A stretch of DNA of 64,000 bases from the NCBI GenBank assembly GCA_016719895.1, contig JADJYG010000005.1, positions 310,001-374,000 of the forward strand, in the 5' to 3' direction. The stretch comes from Saprospirales bacterium (lineage in GTDB: Bacteria > Bacteroidota > Bacteroidia > Chitinophagales > Saprospiraceae). The notes under the pieces were generated by a model. It was not told the origin of the DNA and did no database searches. It saw only the letters and a program-made list of their open reading frames with translations. The translations under genes and the position numbers were made by a program. How positions within the stretch are numbered: the stretch's first letter is position 1; each line of letters starts with the position of its first letter. Of the stretch, positions 53,615-61,771 are shown piece by piece.

Positions 53615-53662
53615 AAAAAACTGCGTTGCCGCGGCATAGACTCCGTACCGGCAGCAACGCAG
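53615..53662 (-). terminator. terminator of the outer-membrane barrel gene
   Basis: Read on the minus strand, CTGCGTTGCTGCCGG and CCGCGGCAACGCAG pair and are followed by TTTTTT. It lies 32 bases after the stop of the barrel gene. Confidence 0.82.
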
Positions 53663-53693
53663 GAAATATTATTGGTTCGGGCCACTCGGCTGG

Positions 53694-54239
53694 TTAGTTA
53701 CCGCCGCCGATAAAGGCGACGACACCGAGGTTGAGGCCAAATGTGCCAGTGCCTTCCTCCGCGTCCGAAATCTTGAAGTTGTCGTATCCAAGGGCAGCTT
53801 CGATGGCGACATGATTGTTGATAAAGAAATCGACGCCAAGTGCTGCACCGAACCCGATGCCGGATTGGGCGTCTTGCTCATCGAATTTGACACTTGCCCA
53901 CCGGAATGTCCCATGGCCGAATGCGCGGATATTGCCGCTGCCGTTGATGTAGTACCGGACCATCGGGGCAAAGCCGAAAGAGGTCGCTTTGTCCTCTTCG
54001 TTCAGGAACTCGGCTTTTGAAAAACCGATGCCAATTTCACCGCCAACGGCAAGTTGATCGATAATAAAGACCGCGAGCATGGGCGCAAAGGTAATATCCG
54101 TCGATTTAAGTTCTCCTTGTTTAGACGAACTGAAGCCGGCGGTGCCGCCAATCAGCATGGAGCCTTTTTCCGTTTGAGCGGAAAGGGAGATCCAGGAGAA
54201 GCAAAGTAATACAATGGTAAATAAAGTAGAGGTCTTCAT
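53694..54239 (-). CDS. outer-membrane beta-barrel protein
   Basis: 181 aa from ATG 54239, chosen for its signal peptide (TSTLFTIVLLCFSWISLSAQ). The body is a small eight-strand barrel of the OmpA/OmpW-like porin group: alternating strands such as GFAPMVRYYINGSGNIRAFG, GFGAALGVDFFINNHVAIEA and a terminal aromatic-type strand FGLNLGVVAFIGG. Probably a surface adhesin or structural barrel. Three 9-bp direct repeats lie 20-46 bases before the start. Confidence 0.85.
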   Translation of the reverse strand: MKTSTLFTIVLLCFSWISLSAQTEKGSMLIGGTAGFSSSKQGELKSTDITFAPMLAVFIIDQLAVGGEIGIGFSKAEFLNEEDKATSFGFAPMVRYYINGSGNIRAFGHGTFRWASVKFDEQDAQSGIGFGAALGVDFFINNHVAIEAALGYDNFKISDAEEGTGTFGLNLGVVAFIGGGN

Positions 54240-54258
54240 AATAGAGTAGTTTAGATAA

Positions 54259-54285
54259 AAATAAAGCAAATAAAGCAAATAAAGC
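54259..54285. repeat. three perfect 9-bp tandem copies
   Basis: AAATAAAGC three times without error (GCTTTATTT on the coding strand of the barrel gene), 20-46 bases before its ATG. The copies fall in the expected leader or promoter zone, so a change in copy number could alter expression. Confidence 0.8.
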
Positions 54286-54342
54286 CATGCGGAGCCATGG
54301 TTCCCTGCTTCTTGATGGAGATAAAAATACTTTGTTTCAGTA

Positions 54343-54504
54343 AGAGCGTGTCTAAATTTTGGTGCCGGAGCGAAAGTGAGCAAATTTTGTTTCAGACGAG
54401 GCAAAATTTGCAGGCATAGCCGGGCGCCTATGGCGAAAATTTTAACGAAGTATGAAACAAAATTGGCCGCTTGCAGCCTGGTGACCGAAATTTAGACGCG
54501 CTCT
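54343..54504. mobile_element. 162-bp imperfect palindrome, MITE-like
   Basis: The whole stretch is close to its own reverse complement. The ends are AGAGCGTGTCTAAATTTTGG and CCGAAATTTAGACGCGCTCT, with 18 of 20 positions complementary; internal blocks such as CAAATTTTGTTTCA and TGAAACAAAATTGG pair too, around a CATAG…CTATG tip at the centre. No coding frame fits. It resembles a miniature inverted-repeat element or a structured RNA; the GAGCG-GTC ends look like insertion-sequence ends. No transposase is in the window and no target duplication is obvious. Confidence 0.6.
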
Positions 54505-54528
54505 AAATCCCCAATGCCTGTAAGGAAT

Positions 54529-54654
54529 TATACCCAGCGGAAAGTGGTTTGCGAAAAAGTGGAAGCAATTGGTCTATTGTCGGCGTGACTCGCAGTCACG
54601 CCGACAATGTGCGCGGGATCAGCACTTTCGCAAAGCACTTTCCGCCGGGTATAT
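54529..54654. repeat. second long palindrome, 126 bp, next to the glycosyltransferase stop
   Basis: Outer arms TATACCCAGCGGAAAGTGGT and GCACTTTCCGCCGGGTATA pair with few mismatches, continue through GTTTGCGAAA/TTTCGCAAAG, and enclose a perfect 15-bp hairpin ATTGTCGGCGTGACT-CGC-complement (54576-54608). It starts 24 bases after the 162-bp element and ends 14 bases from the GT39 stop codon, so it could also act as that gene's terminator, though it is much longer than one and lacks a T-run. Confidence 0.7.
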
Positions 54655-54667
54655 ATTCGGTACGGCC

Positions 54668-56350
54668 TTATTTATTTGTTTTTTCAAAATATATTATCCC
54701 GTCTTTCCGAAACAATTCGCGGCAGCCGGGAAGTGCCTGCAACGCCTTCGCACCGGGCGCCCGCGCTACAAAATACATCTTTTTTTCCAATTGGCCGTGC
54801 GGCAGCCCGGGCACGCCATCAGGGCTGTAATTCGCGCTAAAAGGTTGTTTTTGGGCATAAAATAAATGCGCATAGCTTTTGAACCCGACCGGATTGATAG
54901 AACAGTTTTCCCCGGCCTTACTTTCATAAAATTCGATATTCGAATTTTGAATGTATTGTTCGAAATTCCGGATACAAAACAACAGCGTGAAGGCCACGAA
55001 AACCGTACCGCCCGCATACACCGTCTGCGCTGCCCACCAGGCTTGGCTTTTTCGCCAGAACAGCCAACCGGCAACAATTGCCACGATCAACAAAAGCCCT
55101 GGCAACCCCTGCCACCAGTACCACTCGATTTTCATATCCAATTTAGCCTGTAAGAAGGGATTACCGGCAAAAAAGGGTTTCAAATTTTCACTATACCAGC
55201 CTGCCATTGGCAGGAGCATTTCTAATAATCCGAGCAGAAAGCCCACTACAGGCAACAGAATGCCTACGATCCGGGGCTTCACGTCCCAGCGTATGGCCCG
55301 CCACAGGGTAAGGCTGCCCAGATACGTCAGCGGAAAGTAGGCCAGGGAAGAATAATACACGATTTTAGTCTGGAAAATGGAAAACAACACCAAAACTACC
55401 CAAAAAAGTAATTGCATCCAGGTGCTCATGTCCGAACGCTTGCAACTGGCCAGAGTGTCGGACTCCAGCACTTCATCTTCAGACTGCCGGTCTCCCCAAA
55501 GATTAGGCAAAGCAAATAGAGAGGCTGGAAAGCACCCCAGCAATAACGCCAACGCCTGAAACCCGAAAAAGCCGCTATAGCCAGCTCCCGGCGCCGACAG
55601 CAACCGGAGTTGATGCGCCAGGAATTGCTGAACAAATGCCGGTCCATGCCAATACGTTTCCACCCCAAACCACAACAGCGGCACCGAAAAAGCTGCTACC
55701 GAAAAAAGGAGCAGGTGTTTAAAAAAAACCTTGTTATGAAACCGGTAGCGCGCCCAGTATAGCACCAGGGTGAGCATGACAAGCAGAAAGGCCAGGGGGC
55801 CCTTTGTCAGAACAGCCAAGCCGATCAACCAGCCACCCAACAACAAGTACCGGTAACGTTGCCAAAAATTGCGTCCCTCAAAACGGGTAAAAAACAGCCA
55901 TCTGAATTCGATAAAGCCATATAACCCTCCAAAAACCAGCAGATTAAACCAAGGGTCTGAAATTCCGCTGCGAAAATATAAATGGGGAAGAAAACTCCCC
56001 AGCCACGCCAATACCCAAAGCCAGCCAAACACCCGGTCGTGCAGCCGGCGGCCTAAATGATACACCAGCATCAGGGTTAGTACGCCGCCTATTGCATTCG
56101 GAAACCGCGCTGCAAATTCACTCACGCCAAAAATGCGCATCGACAAAGCCTGCAGCCAAAGGAAAAAAGGAGGCATCTCCCAATACGGCTCAAAATCAAT
56201 TTGTGGCCGCGTGAAATCGCCGGTGATTAACATCTCGCGGGCACACTCGGCAAAATTTATTTCGTCCCAGTCAAATAAATGTACACCCCCGAGGAAGGGA
56301 ACAAAAAAAAGCAAGGCCAATCCCGCCACTCGAAGGTAATCAAGCCGCAT
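54668..56350 (-). CDS. GT39/ArnT-like membrane glycosyltransferase
   Basis: 560-aa polytopic membrane protein with about 12 helices and the GT-C motif in the first periplasmic loop: FDWDEINFAECAREMLITGD (residues about 26-45, DE catalytic pair) and later FEPYWEMPPFFLWLQALSMR. These enzymes move a sugar from a polyprenyl-phosphate donor onto lipid A, protein or other acceptors in the periplasm. The acceptor is unknown. It is transcribed on the minus strand with the ABC permease gene 65 bases upstream. Confidence 0.88.
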   Translation of the reverse strand: MRLDYLRVAGLALLFFVPFLGGVHLFDWDEINFAECAREMLITGDFTRPQIDFEPYWEMPPFFLWLQALSMRIFGVSEFAARFPNAIGGVLTLMLVYHLGRRLHDRVFGWLWVLAWLGSFLPHLYFRSGISDPWFNLLVFGGLYGFIEFRWLFFTRFEGRNFWQRYRYLLLGGWLIGLAVLTKGPLAFLLVMLTLVLYWARYRFHNKVFFKHLLLFSVAAFSVPLLWFGVETYWHGPAFVQQFLAHQLRLLSAPGAGYSGFFGFQALALLLGCFPASLFALPNLWGDRQSEDEVLESDTLASCKRSDMSTWMQLLFWVVLVLFSIFQTKIVYYSSLAYFPLTYLGSLTLWRAIRWDVKPRIVGILLPVVGFLLGLLEMLLPMAGWYSENLKPFFAGNPFLQAKLDMKIEWYWWQGLPGLLLIVAIVAGWLFWRKSQAWWAAQTVYAGGTVFVAFTLLFCIRNFEQYIQNSNIEFYESKAGENCSINPVGFKSYAHLFYAQKQPFSANYSPDGVPGLPHGQLEKKMYFVARAPGAKALQALPGCRELFRKDGIIYFEKTNK

Positions 56351-56415
56351 ATTTCCAGAATTTCAGCTGGTAACAATCCCAACTTGTCAAACAACACCAG
56401 AGTATAGCATCCTGT

Positions 56416-57651
56416 TCACCGGCGTTCGCTGAGCGACTCACCAATCCGGTGTAACGCCAGTATGGTCAGGCAAATAGCCAAACCCGGCGGCACACTGATC
56501 CACCAGAGCTGTGGACTGCTCCGTGCATTGCGCAACAGGCTCCCCCATGTGGCGCCCTGCAAGCCGGCATCGCCATAGCCTAAAAAAGACAGGGACGCCT
56601 CCAACAGAATGGCTCCAGCCACGCCAAACGCCAATATTGTGTAGGCCGGGCGCAAAGCATTGGGAAGGGCATGCCGGTATAAAATACGCCATTCCGTTAA
56701 GCCCATACCCCGCGCTGCAGTGATATACTCCATCTCCCGGATACGGAGCAGCTCCGCGCGAATAAATAAGGCTACCCCCGGCCAACTGAAGGCCCCAATT
56801 AAAATAGTCATTGCCCAAAGGGTTTGGGTTTGGTCTTGTAACATGGCTGCAAATGCAACGATCGCTACCAAACCAGGAACCGATGTAAAAACTTCTGCCA
56901 GACGCATAATCAACAAATCGGCCGGGAAAAGAACGGTTTTGGAAAAAAAAGGGATGAACTGAAGGGCTTTGCCGGTGCGGAAAAAAAGCACAGCCAGGCC
57001 TGCAAAAACAAATACAGGCATAAATACGGACCACACCGCGCCATCCCTGACAACGGCCCAATGCCGGATCGTCGAGGCATAAAACCAGGCAAAGGGCAAG
57101 CCAAGGAGAAAGGTTATGATTTGGCCCCGGCGCACCCGTAGCCGGTTGTCGCCCCAGAATCCGGCGAATGCACCCAAAGTCAGCCCGATGGCAAAGGCGA
57201 TACCCGTTGCCATGGCGCCCGTAAATACAGCAATCCGCGCGCCACTGATCACCCCGGCTGCAACGTCGTAGCCGGTTACATCCGTGCCTAACCAATGCCG
57301 GAACCGGCGCTCCGATCCCGGATGTACGGTACCCGGACAGGCCTGGAGCAGGGTGGTGTCCGGACTCATCGGGCGCTCGCCGGCGTTAAAAGGGACCGGA
57401 GCAAACACAGCAAATTCATACTCGAACCGGCGCCATAAAAAGCCCTGTTGAATCGAGTCTAATACCGGTTGGCCGTATGGCAGGGCCGGGTCTTTCCAGA
57501 ATGCGCGCAGGCCCGGAAAGTAGGATTTTCCATCAATCCGGCAATACAACGGCCTGCCATTGGCGAGGATATCCCGGCCGATTGCGAAAAAAAGGACTGT
57601 GCCAAGCACCCAAAGCGCCGGCCGGAGCTGTTTATTTTTCCACCATTGCAT
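56416..57651 (-). CDS. ABC transporter permease, OppC/DppC-like, with long ectodomain
   Basis: 411 aa from ATG 57651. A first helix (LRPALWVLGTVLFFAIGRDI) is followed by a periplasmic segment of roughly 100 residues (FNAGERPMSP, RHWLGTDVTGYDVAAGVISG), and then the binding-protein-dependent transport core with the EAA loop EYITAARGMGLTEWRILYRH. OppC proteins import peptides with OppB, two ATPases and a binding protein; none of these partners is adjacent. The start overlaps the 3' end of the GHMP kinase gene by 20 bases. Confidence 0.85.
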   Translation of the reverse strand: MQWWKNKQLRPALWVLGTVLFFAIGRDILANGRPLYCRIDGKSYFPGLRAFWKDPALPYGQPVLDSIQQGFLWRRFEYEFAVFAPVPFNAGERPMSPDTTLLQACPGTVHPGSERRFRHWLGTDVTGYDVAAGVISGARIAVFTGAMATGIAFAIGLTLGAFAGFWGDNRLRVRRGQIITFLLGLPFAWFYASTIRHWAVVRDGAVWSVFMPVFVFAGLAVLFFRTGKALQFIPFFSKTVLFPADLLIMRLAEVFTSVPGLVAIVAFAAMLQDQTQTLWAMTILIGAFSWPGVALFIRAELLRIREMEYITAARGMGLTEWRILYRHALPNALRPAYTILAFGVAGAILLEASLSFLGYGDAGLQGATWGSLLRNARSSPQLWWISVPPGLAICLTILALHRIGESLSERR

Positions 57652-58534
57652 GTTGTTCGAAAGGGAAAACCACTTCGTAATTGCCCAAATAGGCTTGTAC
57701 GGCGGCCTTATTTTTTGCAAAACCCAACATATAACCGCCACCGCCTGCGCCACAAATTTTCAGGAACGCCTGCCCACCGCTTAAACAACCGGACCATATC
57801 CCACGCAGGTGTCCTGGAATCATTGGCTGAAAATGCATCAGTTGGAAGAGCGAAACCTGGTGCAGGGCTTGCCAAAAAACCGGGTCATCGCCCGTTTCCC
57901 ACGCGTTTAGCAGCGTCTGGTGGGCTGGATAATAATCGGACTCCAATCGGCCGGCGAACGCCGGATGTTCGCTCTGATCCAAAAACCACGCTACCAAAGG
58001 CCCGGTTTGCCGGGGCGCCTTTGTGTCCAGTAAAAATACAACCGGCGCGGCGCCGGTCCACACCGGCGCTTGAAAAAAAACGACTTCCTGCCGGTTGTTG
58101 ATCCATAACGGCCGGTTCAGGTAACTGGTCAACGGATCGATGCCGGAACTTTTCCCGTGGAAATAACTTTCCATGCCGGAAAAAATGGCTTGCAAGACAT
58201 TCGCCTCCGGAGATTTCCGGACAGCGTAGCGGTCGTAAACGCCTGCGCACAGCGCTCCGGAACTACCCAGTCCGTATCCGACGGGAATATTCGATTCAAA
58301 AAACAAGCCGGCTGCCACCTCCTTGGCAAAGCGGCCGGTATCCAGGGCGTCCAGGGCAGCCAAAGCGGCGCTGCGGGCAAAGGCCAGTAACGCATCGGCC
58401 CGGGGCGCAGGTTCGCCAACGGCGGAATGCGCCCACCATCCGCTGAAAGCCGGCACCGGAGTGGCGAGCGCGCGTTGTCCCAACAGCAGGATGTACTCGC
58501 CGAACAACAATATTTTGGAAGGGTAACGCCGCAT
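57632..58534 (-). CDS. GHMP kinase, mevalonate kinase-like
   Basis: 300-aa GHMP-fold kinase. The start MRRYPSKILLFGEYILLLGQ matches the N-terminal substrate region of mevalonate kinase-type proteins, and VGYGLGSSGALCAGVYDRY is the ATP-binding GHMP loop; GAGGGGYMLGFAKN near the C-terminus is the third motif. In Bacteroidota with the mevalonate route it would phosphorylate mevalonate; other small-molecule substrates cannot be excluded. Its end overlaps the ABC permease start. Confidence 0.82.
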   Translation of the reverse strand: MRRYPSKILLFGEYILLLGQRALATPVPAFSGWWAHSAVGEPAPRADALLAFARSAALAALDALDTGRFAKEVAAGLFFESNIPVGYGLGSSGALCAGVYDRYAVRKSPEANVLQAIFSGMESYFHGKSSGIDPLTSYLNRPLWINNRQEVVFFQAPVWTGAAPVVFLLDTKAPRQTGPLVAWFLDQSEHPAFAGRLESDYYPAHQTLLNAWETGDDPVFWQALHQVSLFQLMHFQPMIPGHLRGIWSGCLSGGQAFLKICGAGGGGYMLGFAKNKAAVQAYLGNYEVVFPFEQHAMVEK

Positions 58535-58692
58535 AAACGGCTTAAAGGTCGCTGCTCCTGCTCAATTTTTCTAGCCAGGAGTCATGCCAAATTATTCAGG
58601 CGCACCGGCCGGCCATTGGCATACGCCCGGCAGCGCTGTTTTTCATCCTTCCCGGCGCCACCCTTCCTTAGCTTTACCGCGCTGCTGCCCAC

Positions 58693-61473
58693 TCACTCCT
58701 TGATGAGGCGTTTTACTACGGGCGCTGAACGGCTCGTGTACATCCAGGCCAGATATACGCCGCTGGGCAAGGACCGGAGGTCAAATTGTACCGCGGTTTC
58801 ATTTGCGTGCAGGTTCTGCGACGCAATCAGTCGTCCATCCAAATCCGTCAAATCCATCCGGGGGGCTGTATCCGCCGCTACCCGGCCTTGCAGGGTAACT
58901 ATCCCGCTTGTGGGATTCGGGAAGACGTCTAGTCCGGCGGTATCGGGCGGAAGCTGGTTGGCTTCATCCGGAAGCGATAGTATACTGATGCCGGATATCA
59001 GCATGCCATCGTGCTTTTCAGGCGCCAGGTTAGACAGTGTAGTGATCGTCAGGATATTGCTGTATGCCGAATAGTTGTTGGCGCCCGAACAGCGCGTTCG
59101 CACCCGCATTTGGTACGCCGTACCCGGCTGCATATTAGTGATTTGGACTACTGTGGCGGGCAGATTGGAGAAGGTCAGCCAGGACGATGAGCTAGCCTTC
59201 CTGATTTGCAGATCATACGCCACAGCTCCAGCCACAGAATTCCAATTGATAATAGCAGTGTTGGCCGAAATGCTTCTCAAAATAAAGTTTAAAGGCGTTG
59301 GACACGAAGTAACTGGCCCTCCGGACCCCGAAGTAGTGAATTGCGTTTTAGAATACGTCGAAGCGCTGGAACTGCAGACCGATCGCACCAAAACATTGTA
59401 GACGGTACTGGCCGACAATCCGGTGAGCAAATAGGAAGTCGTATTCAATGCGCCGGCGTTGATCCACGCAGTTGAGCCGGAAACCTGGTAGCGTAATTCG
59501 TAATACTGCGCGCCCGGCACGGCATTCCAACTGATATTTGCCGAAGTAGCTGTAGTATTCGACACCTTGAGATTGGAAGGAGCCCCGCAACCGGGCGTGC
59601 CGCCACCAGAGGAAGGTGTGGTAAAGGTGGCGGACGCATAGCCAGAGCCGGCACTGGCACAAGTGGCCGAAACCCGCACCTGGTACGTCGAATTTGCAGC
59701 CAATTGTGTCAGTGTGTAGGATGTGCTGATCAGGCTCACCGGTGTGCTCCAGGCGGTGGCGCTGACAGGTTTGTAAGACAATTGGTAACCGGAAGCCCCG
59801 GCCACGCTGCTCCAGCTTACGGATGCGCTGGTCGGAGCAGTTGCTGTTGCGGACAAGCTTGCGGGTGGCGCACAGGTACTTCCTCCAGTCGTGCCGGAGC
59901 CTGTAGTGAATAAAATACCGTAGGTATAGTCTGAACTTGCGCTGCCGCACATACTTTTCAGGCGGACTTCAATGACATTGCTGGCGGGCAACCCACTGAG
60001 GGTATACGGGCTGGTGGCCGGGCTCACGGTTGCCCAGGCGCCTGTGCCGACAGGCCGCCATTGCAGGGTATACCCGCTGGCCGGGCCCACATTGTTCCAA
60101 GTGATCGTTGCATTGCTGCTGCTAACATTGTTCACAGAAAGACCCGATGGGGCCGTGCAGGAAGATGCCGGAGCACAGGAAACCGACAGACAGGCTGCAT
60201 TGCCAATCTCTGTACGGATCTTATTGCCCGGCAAAGGACCAAATCCATTGCTAAAATTAATGCCATAGCTCGAGAGGTGGCAATAGCTCATGATCGTGCC
60301 TCCATTCGCAGGCGCCGGCCCCGACGCACAGTTCCCTTCCACCGCGAAACAATTGTCAATTGCGCCGCCCGGCCAGCTGCACGATTGCGTGTGCGGAGAA
60401 CCCAGATTATGCCCCATTTCGTGCGTAAGCACTTCCACCGTCCAGGAAAAGGTAGGTACGGTGGAAAAAGACATATTGATATCGCTAAAACCGTAGGCAT
60501 AGGATGGAACACAAAGCACATCCAGATATGCTACACCTCCAAGGTTGTTGCCGCCAATACCAACCAGGTGTGCGATATCGCCATTAAATTCCTTCCGGGC
60601 TGACCGGAATTGAGTCAAGGCGCTGCTGCTGCTGCTGGTGCTGTAATTATCCGGACTCACCCAGACGAATACCTGGGAGAGCGTAATATTAATTTGTTCG
60701 TTGGCATATAAGGTGGAAACCTGGTTGAATACACTGGCCAGGTAATCAACGGTTGCCTGTACCGAGCCTTTGTTTTGAAACAATTCATGATCGACTTCAA
60801 AATATACCCGGACACATCCGTTTACTTCAGGGCTTCCCGGCGTGTTTGGTTTTATGGAAATGGGGTCCGGCTCCAGGGGTGTGCAGGAAAACGGTTGCCC
60901 GACAGCCAATTCCCGATCCGCGTACAGGATATAGTCGGAGACGTTGTCAGTCGATTCCAGCTTCCCTAACACCAGATTGCCGTGCCGGTCGTCTGAAATC
61001 AACGCAACCATTTCACCTTGGATAAAACTCACGGCCGCCAGCGAGCGGCAGTCGCCGCGGAGGATACCGCGAAAGTGTCGCCCGGACGTATAGGGTACTG
61101 TCTGGCCGGCAGACTGGTTGGTCACAACCGTAAAATCAGTGGTTTGAAAGTTGGTTTCGACAAGGTCCAGGACCAGCACCTCGCCGTGATAGGGGATTTC
61201 CAGGCTTATGGCGCTGGCAAAGCCGTCCTGCGGCCTGGTTTCCAAGGCTATATCCAGGTGCAGAAACTGTGCGGTTGGGGCGATTTGAAACGCGTCCTGA
61301 TCGCGGGTGGTTGCGGGGCGAAACAGCCGGATGGTTTGAAAACGTCCGCCCTGGTCGCGGAATTCCTGAACGGCAGTGTAAAGGGGTGAAACCGGTGTTT
61401 GGGCGATAACAACAGTACTGGCGCATACCGCCAGGCAAATAGCCGGCAGTGCGCGATTCCGAAGGCAAAACAT
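58693..61473 (-). CDS. secreted metzincin metallopeptidase with four FN3 domains and T9SS tail
   Basis: 926 aa from ATG 61473 (signal peptide RALPAICLAVCASTVVIAQT). After a propeptide, a reprolysin/M12B-like zinc domain has HEMGHNLGSPH (His351, Glu352, His355, His361), the extended metzincin motif, then a Met-turn candidate TIMSYCHL. Four fibronectin III repeats of about 90 residues follow (about 440-830), each with the pattern YxLxY/W and YxVRVxxxC. The end (LDVFPNPTSGIVTLQG … GVYLAWMY … VVKRLIKE) is a T9SS sorting domain. Probably a surface or secreted protease acting on host or polymer proteins. Confidence 0.93.
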   Translation of the reverse strand: MFCLRNRALPAICLAVCASTVVIAQTPVSPLYTAVQEFRDQGGRFQTIRLFRPATTRDQDAFQIAPTAQFLHLDIALETRPQDGFASAISLEIPYHGEVLVLDLVETNFQTTDFTVVTNQSAGQTVPYTSGRHFRGILRGDCRSLAAVSFIQGEMVALISDDRHGNLVLGKLESTDNVSDYILYADRELAVGQPFSCTPLEPDPISIKPNTPGSPEVNGCVRVYFEVDHELFQNKGSVQATVDYLASVFNQVSTLYANEQINITLSQVFVWVSPDNYSTSSSSSALTQFRSARKEFNGDIAHLVGIGGNNLGGVAYLDVLCVPSYAYGFSDINMSFSTVPTFSWTVEVLTHEMGHNLGSPHTQSCSWPGGAIDNCFAVEGNCASGPAPANGGTIMSYCHLSSYGINFSNGFGPLPGNKIRTEIGNAACLSVSCAPASSCTAPSGLSVNNVSSSNATITWNNVGPASGYTLQWRPVGTGAWATVSPATSPYTLSGLPASNVIEVRLKSMCGSASSDYTYGILFTTGSGTTGGSTCAPPASLSATATAPTSASVSWSSVAGASGYQLSYKPVSATAWSTPVSLISTSYTLTQLAANSTYQVRVSATCASAGSGYASATFTTPSSGGGTPGCGAPSNLKVSNTTATSANISWNAVPGAQYYELRYQVSGSTAWINAGALNTTSYLLTGLSASTVYNVLVRSVCSSSASTYSKTQFTTSGSGGPVTSCPTPLNFILRSISANTAIINWNSVAGAVAYDLQIRKASSSSWLTFSNLPATVVQITNMQPGTAYQMRVRTRCSGANNYSAYSNILTITTLSNLAPEKHDGMLISGISILSLPDEANQLPPDTAGLDVFPNPTSGIVTLQGRVAADTAPRMDLTDLDGRLIASQNLHANETAVQFDLRSLPSGVYLAWMYTSRSAPVVKRLIKE

Positions 61474-61569
61474 AGGAAATCGATATTTAAGGATGAATAA
61501 AAACCGGATTAGGATTATTAAATCAGATGGCGGTAAAACGGTCATTTGGCCGGGCTATTTCCCTTAAAG

Positions 61570-61604
61570 GAAAATTTTAACGCGCTGCAGCTGTTAAAAT
61601 TTTC
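61570..61604. promoter_or_regulatory. 12-bp perfect palindrome in the divergent gcvP/peptidase gap
   Basis: GAAAATTTTAAC (61570-61581) and GTTAAAATTTTC (61593-61604) flank an 11-base spacer. It lies in the 298-base gap between the divergent metallopeptidase and gcvP, so it may be an operator for either. The remaining gap shows only a weak TACCTTCG (61664-61671), which could be a gcvP -7 box. Confidence 0.45.
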
Positions 61605-61771
61605 ATTGCGCGCTCCGGTTAAATTTTGCGTCGGGCAAAGCGCTGGGGCCAACAAACAATCGTTACCTTCGCGCTGTTTTAGTATTCCCCTGATATCAAA
61701 GCGCCGCAGGGTATCCCCGATCAACCGCATTGTTTACCACCGCATTTCGTGACCAATATCCTTTATCCGCG

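Noticed and set aside
54343..54654. CRISPR-like repeat pair
   Set aside because: The structures are single palindromes of different sequence with no spacer-repeat periodicity and no cas genes.
59100..60150. Tandem DNA repeats in the metallopeptidase gene
   Set aside because: These are the four FN3 domains, similar as protein but divergent as DNA; no recent duplication.
61474..61771. Glycine riboswitch upstream of gcvP
   Set aside because: I do not see the paired aptamer core sequences; the only clear structure is the AAAATTTT palindrome.
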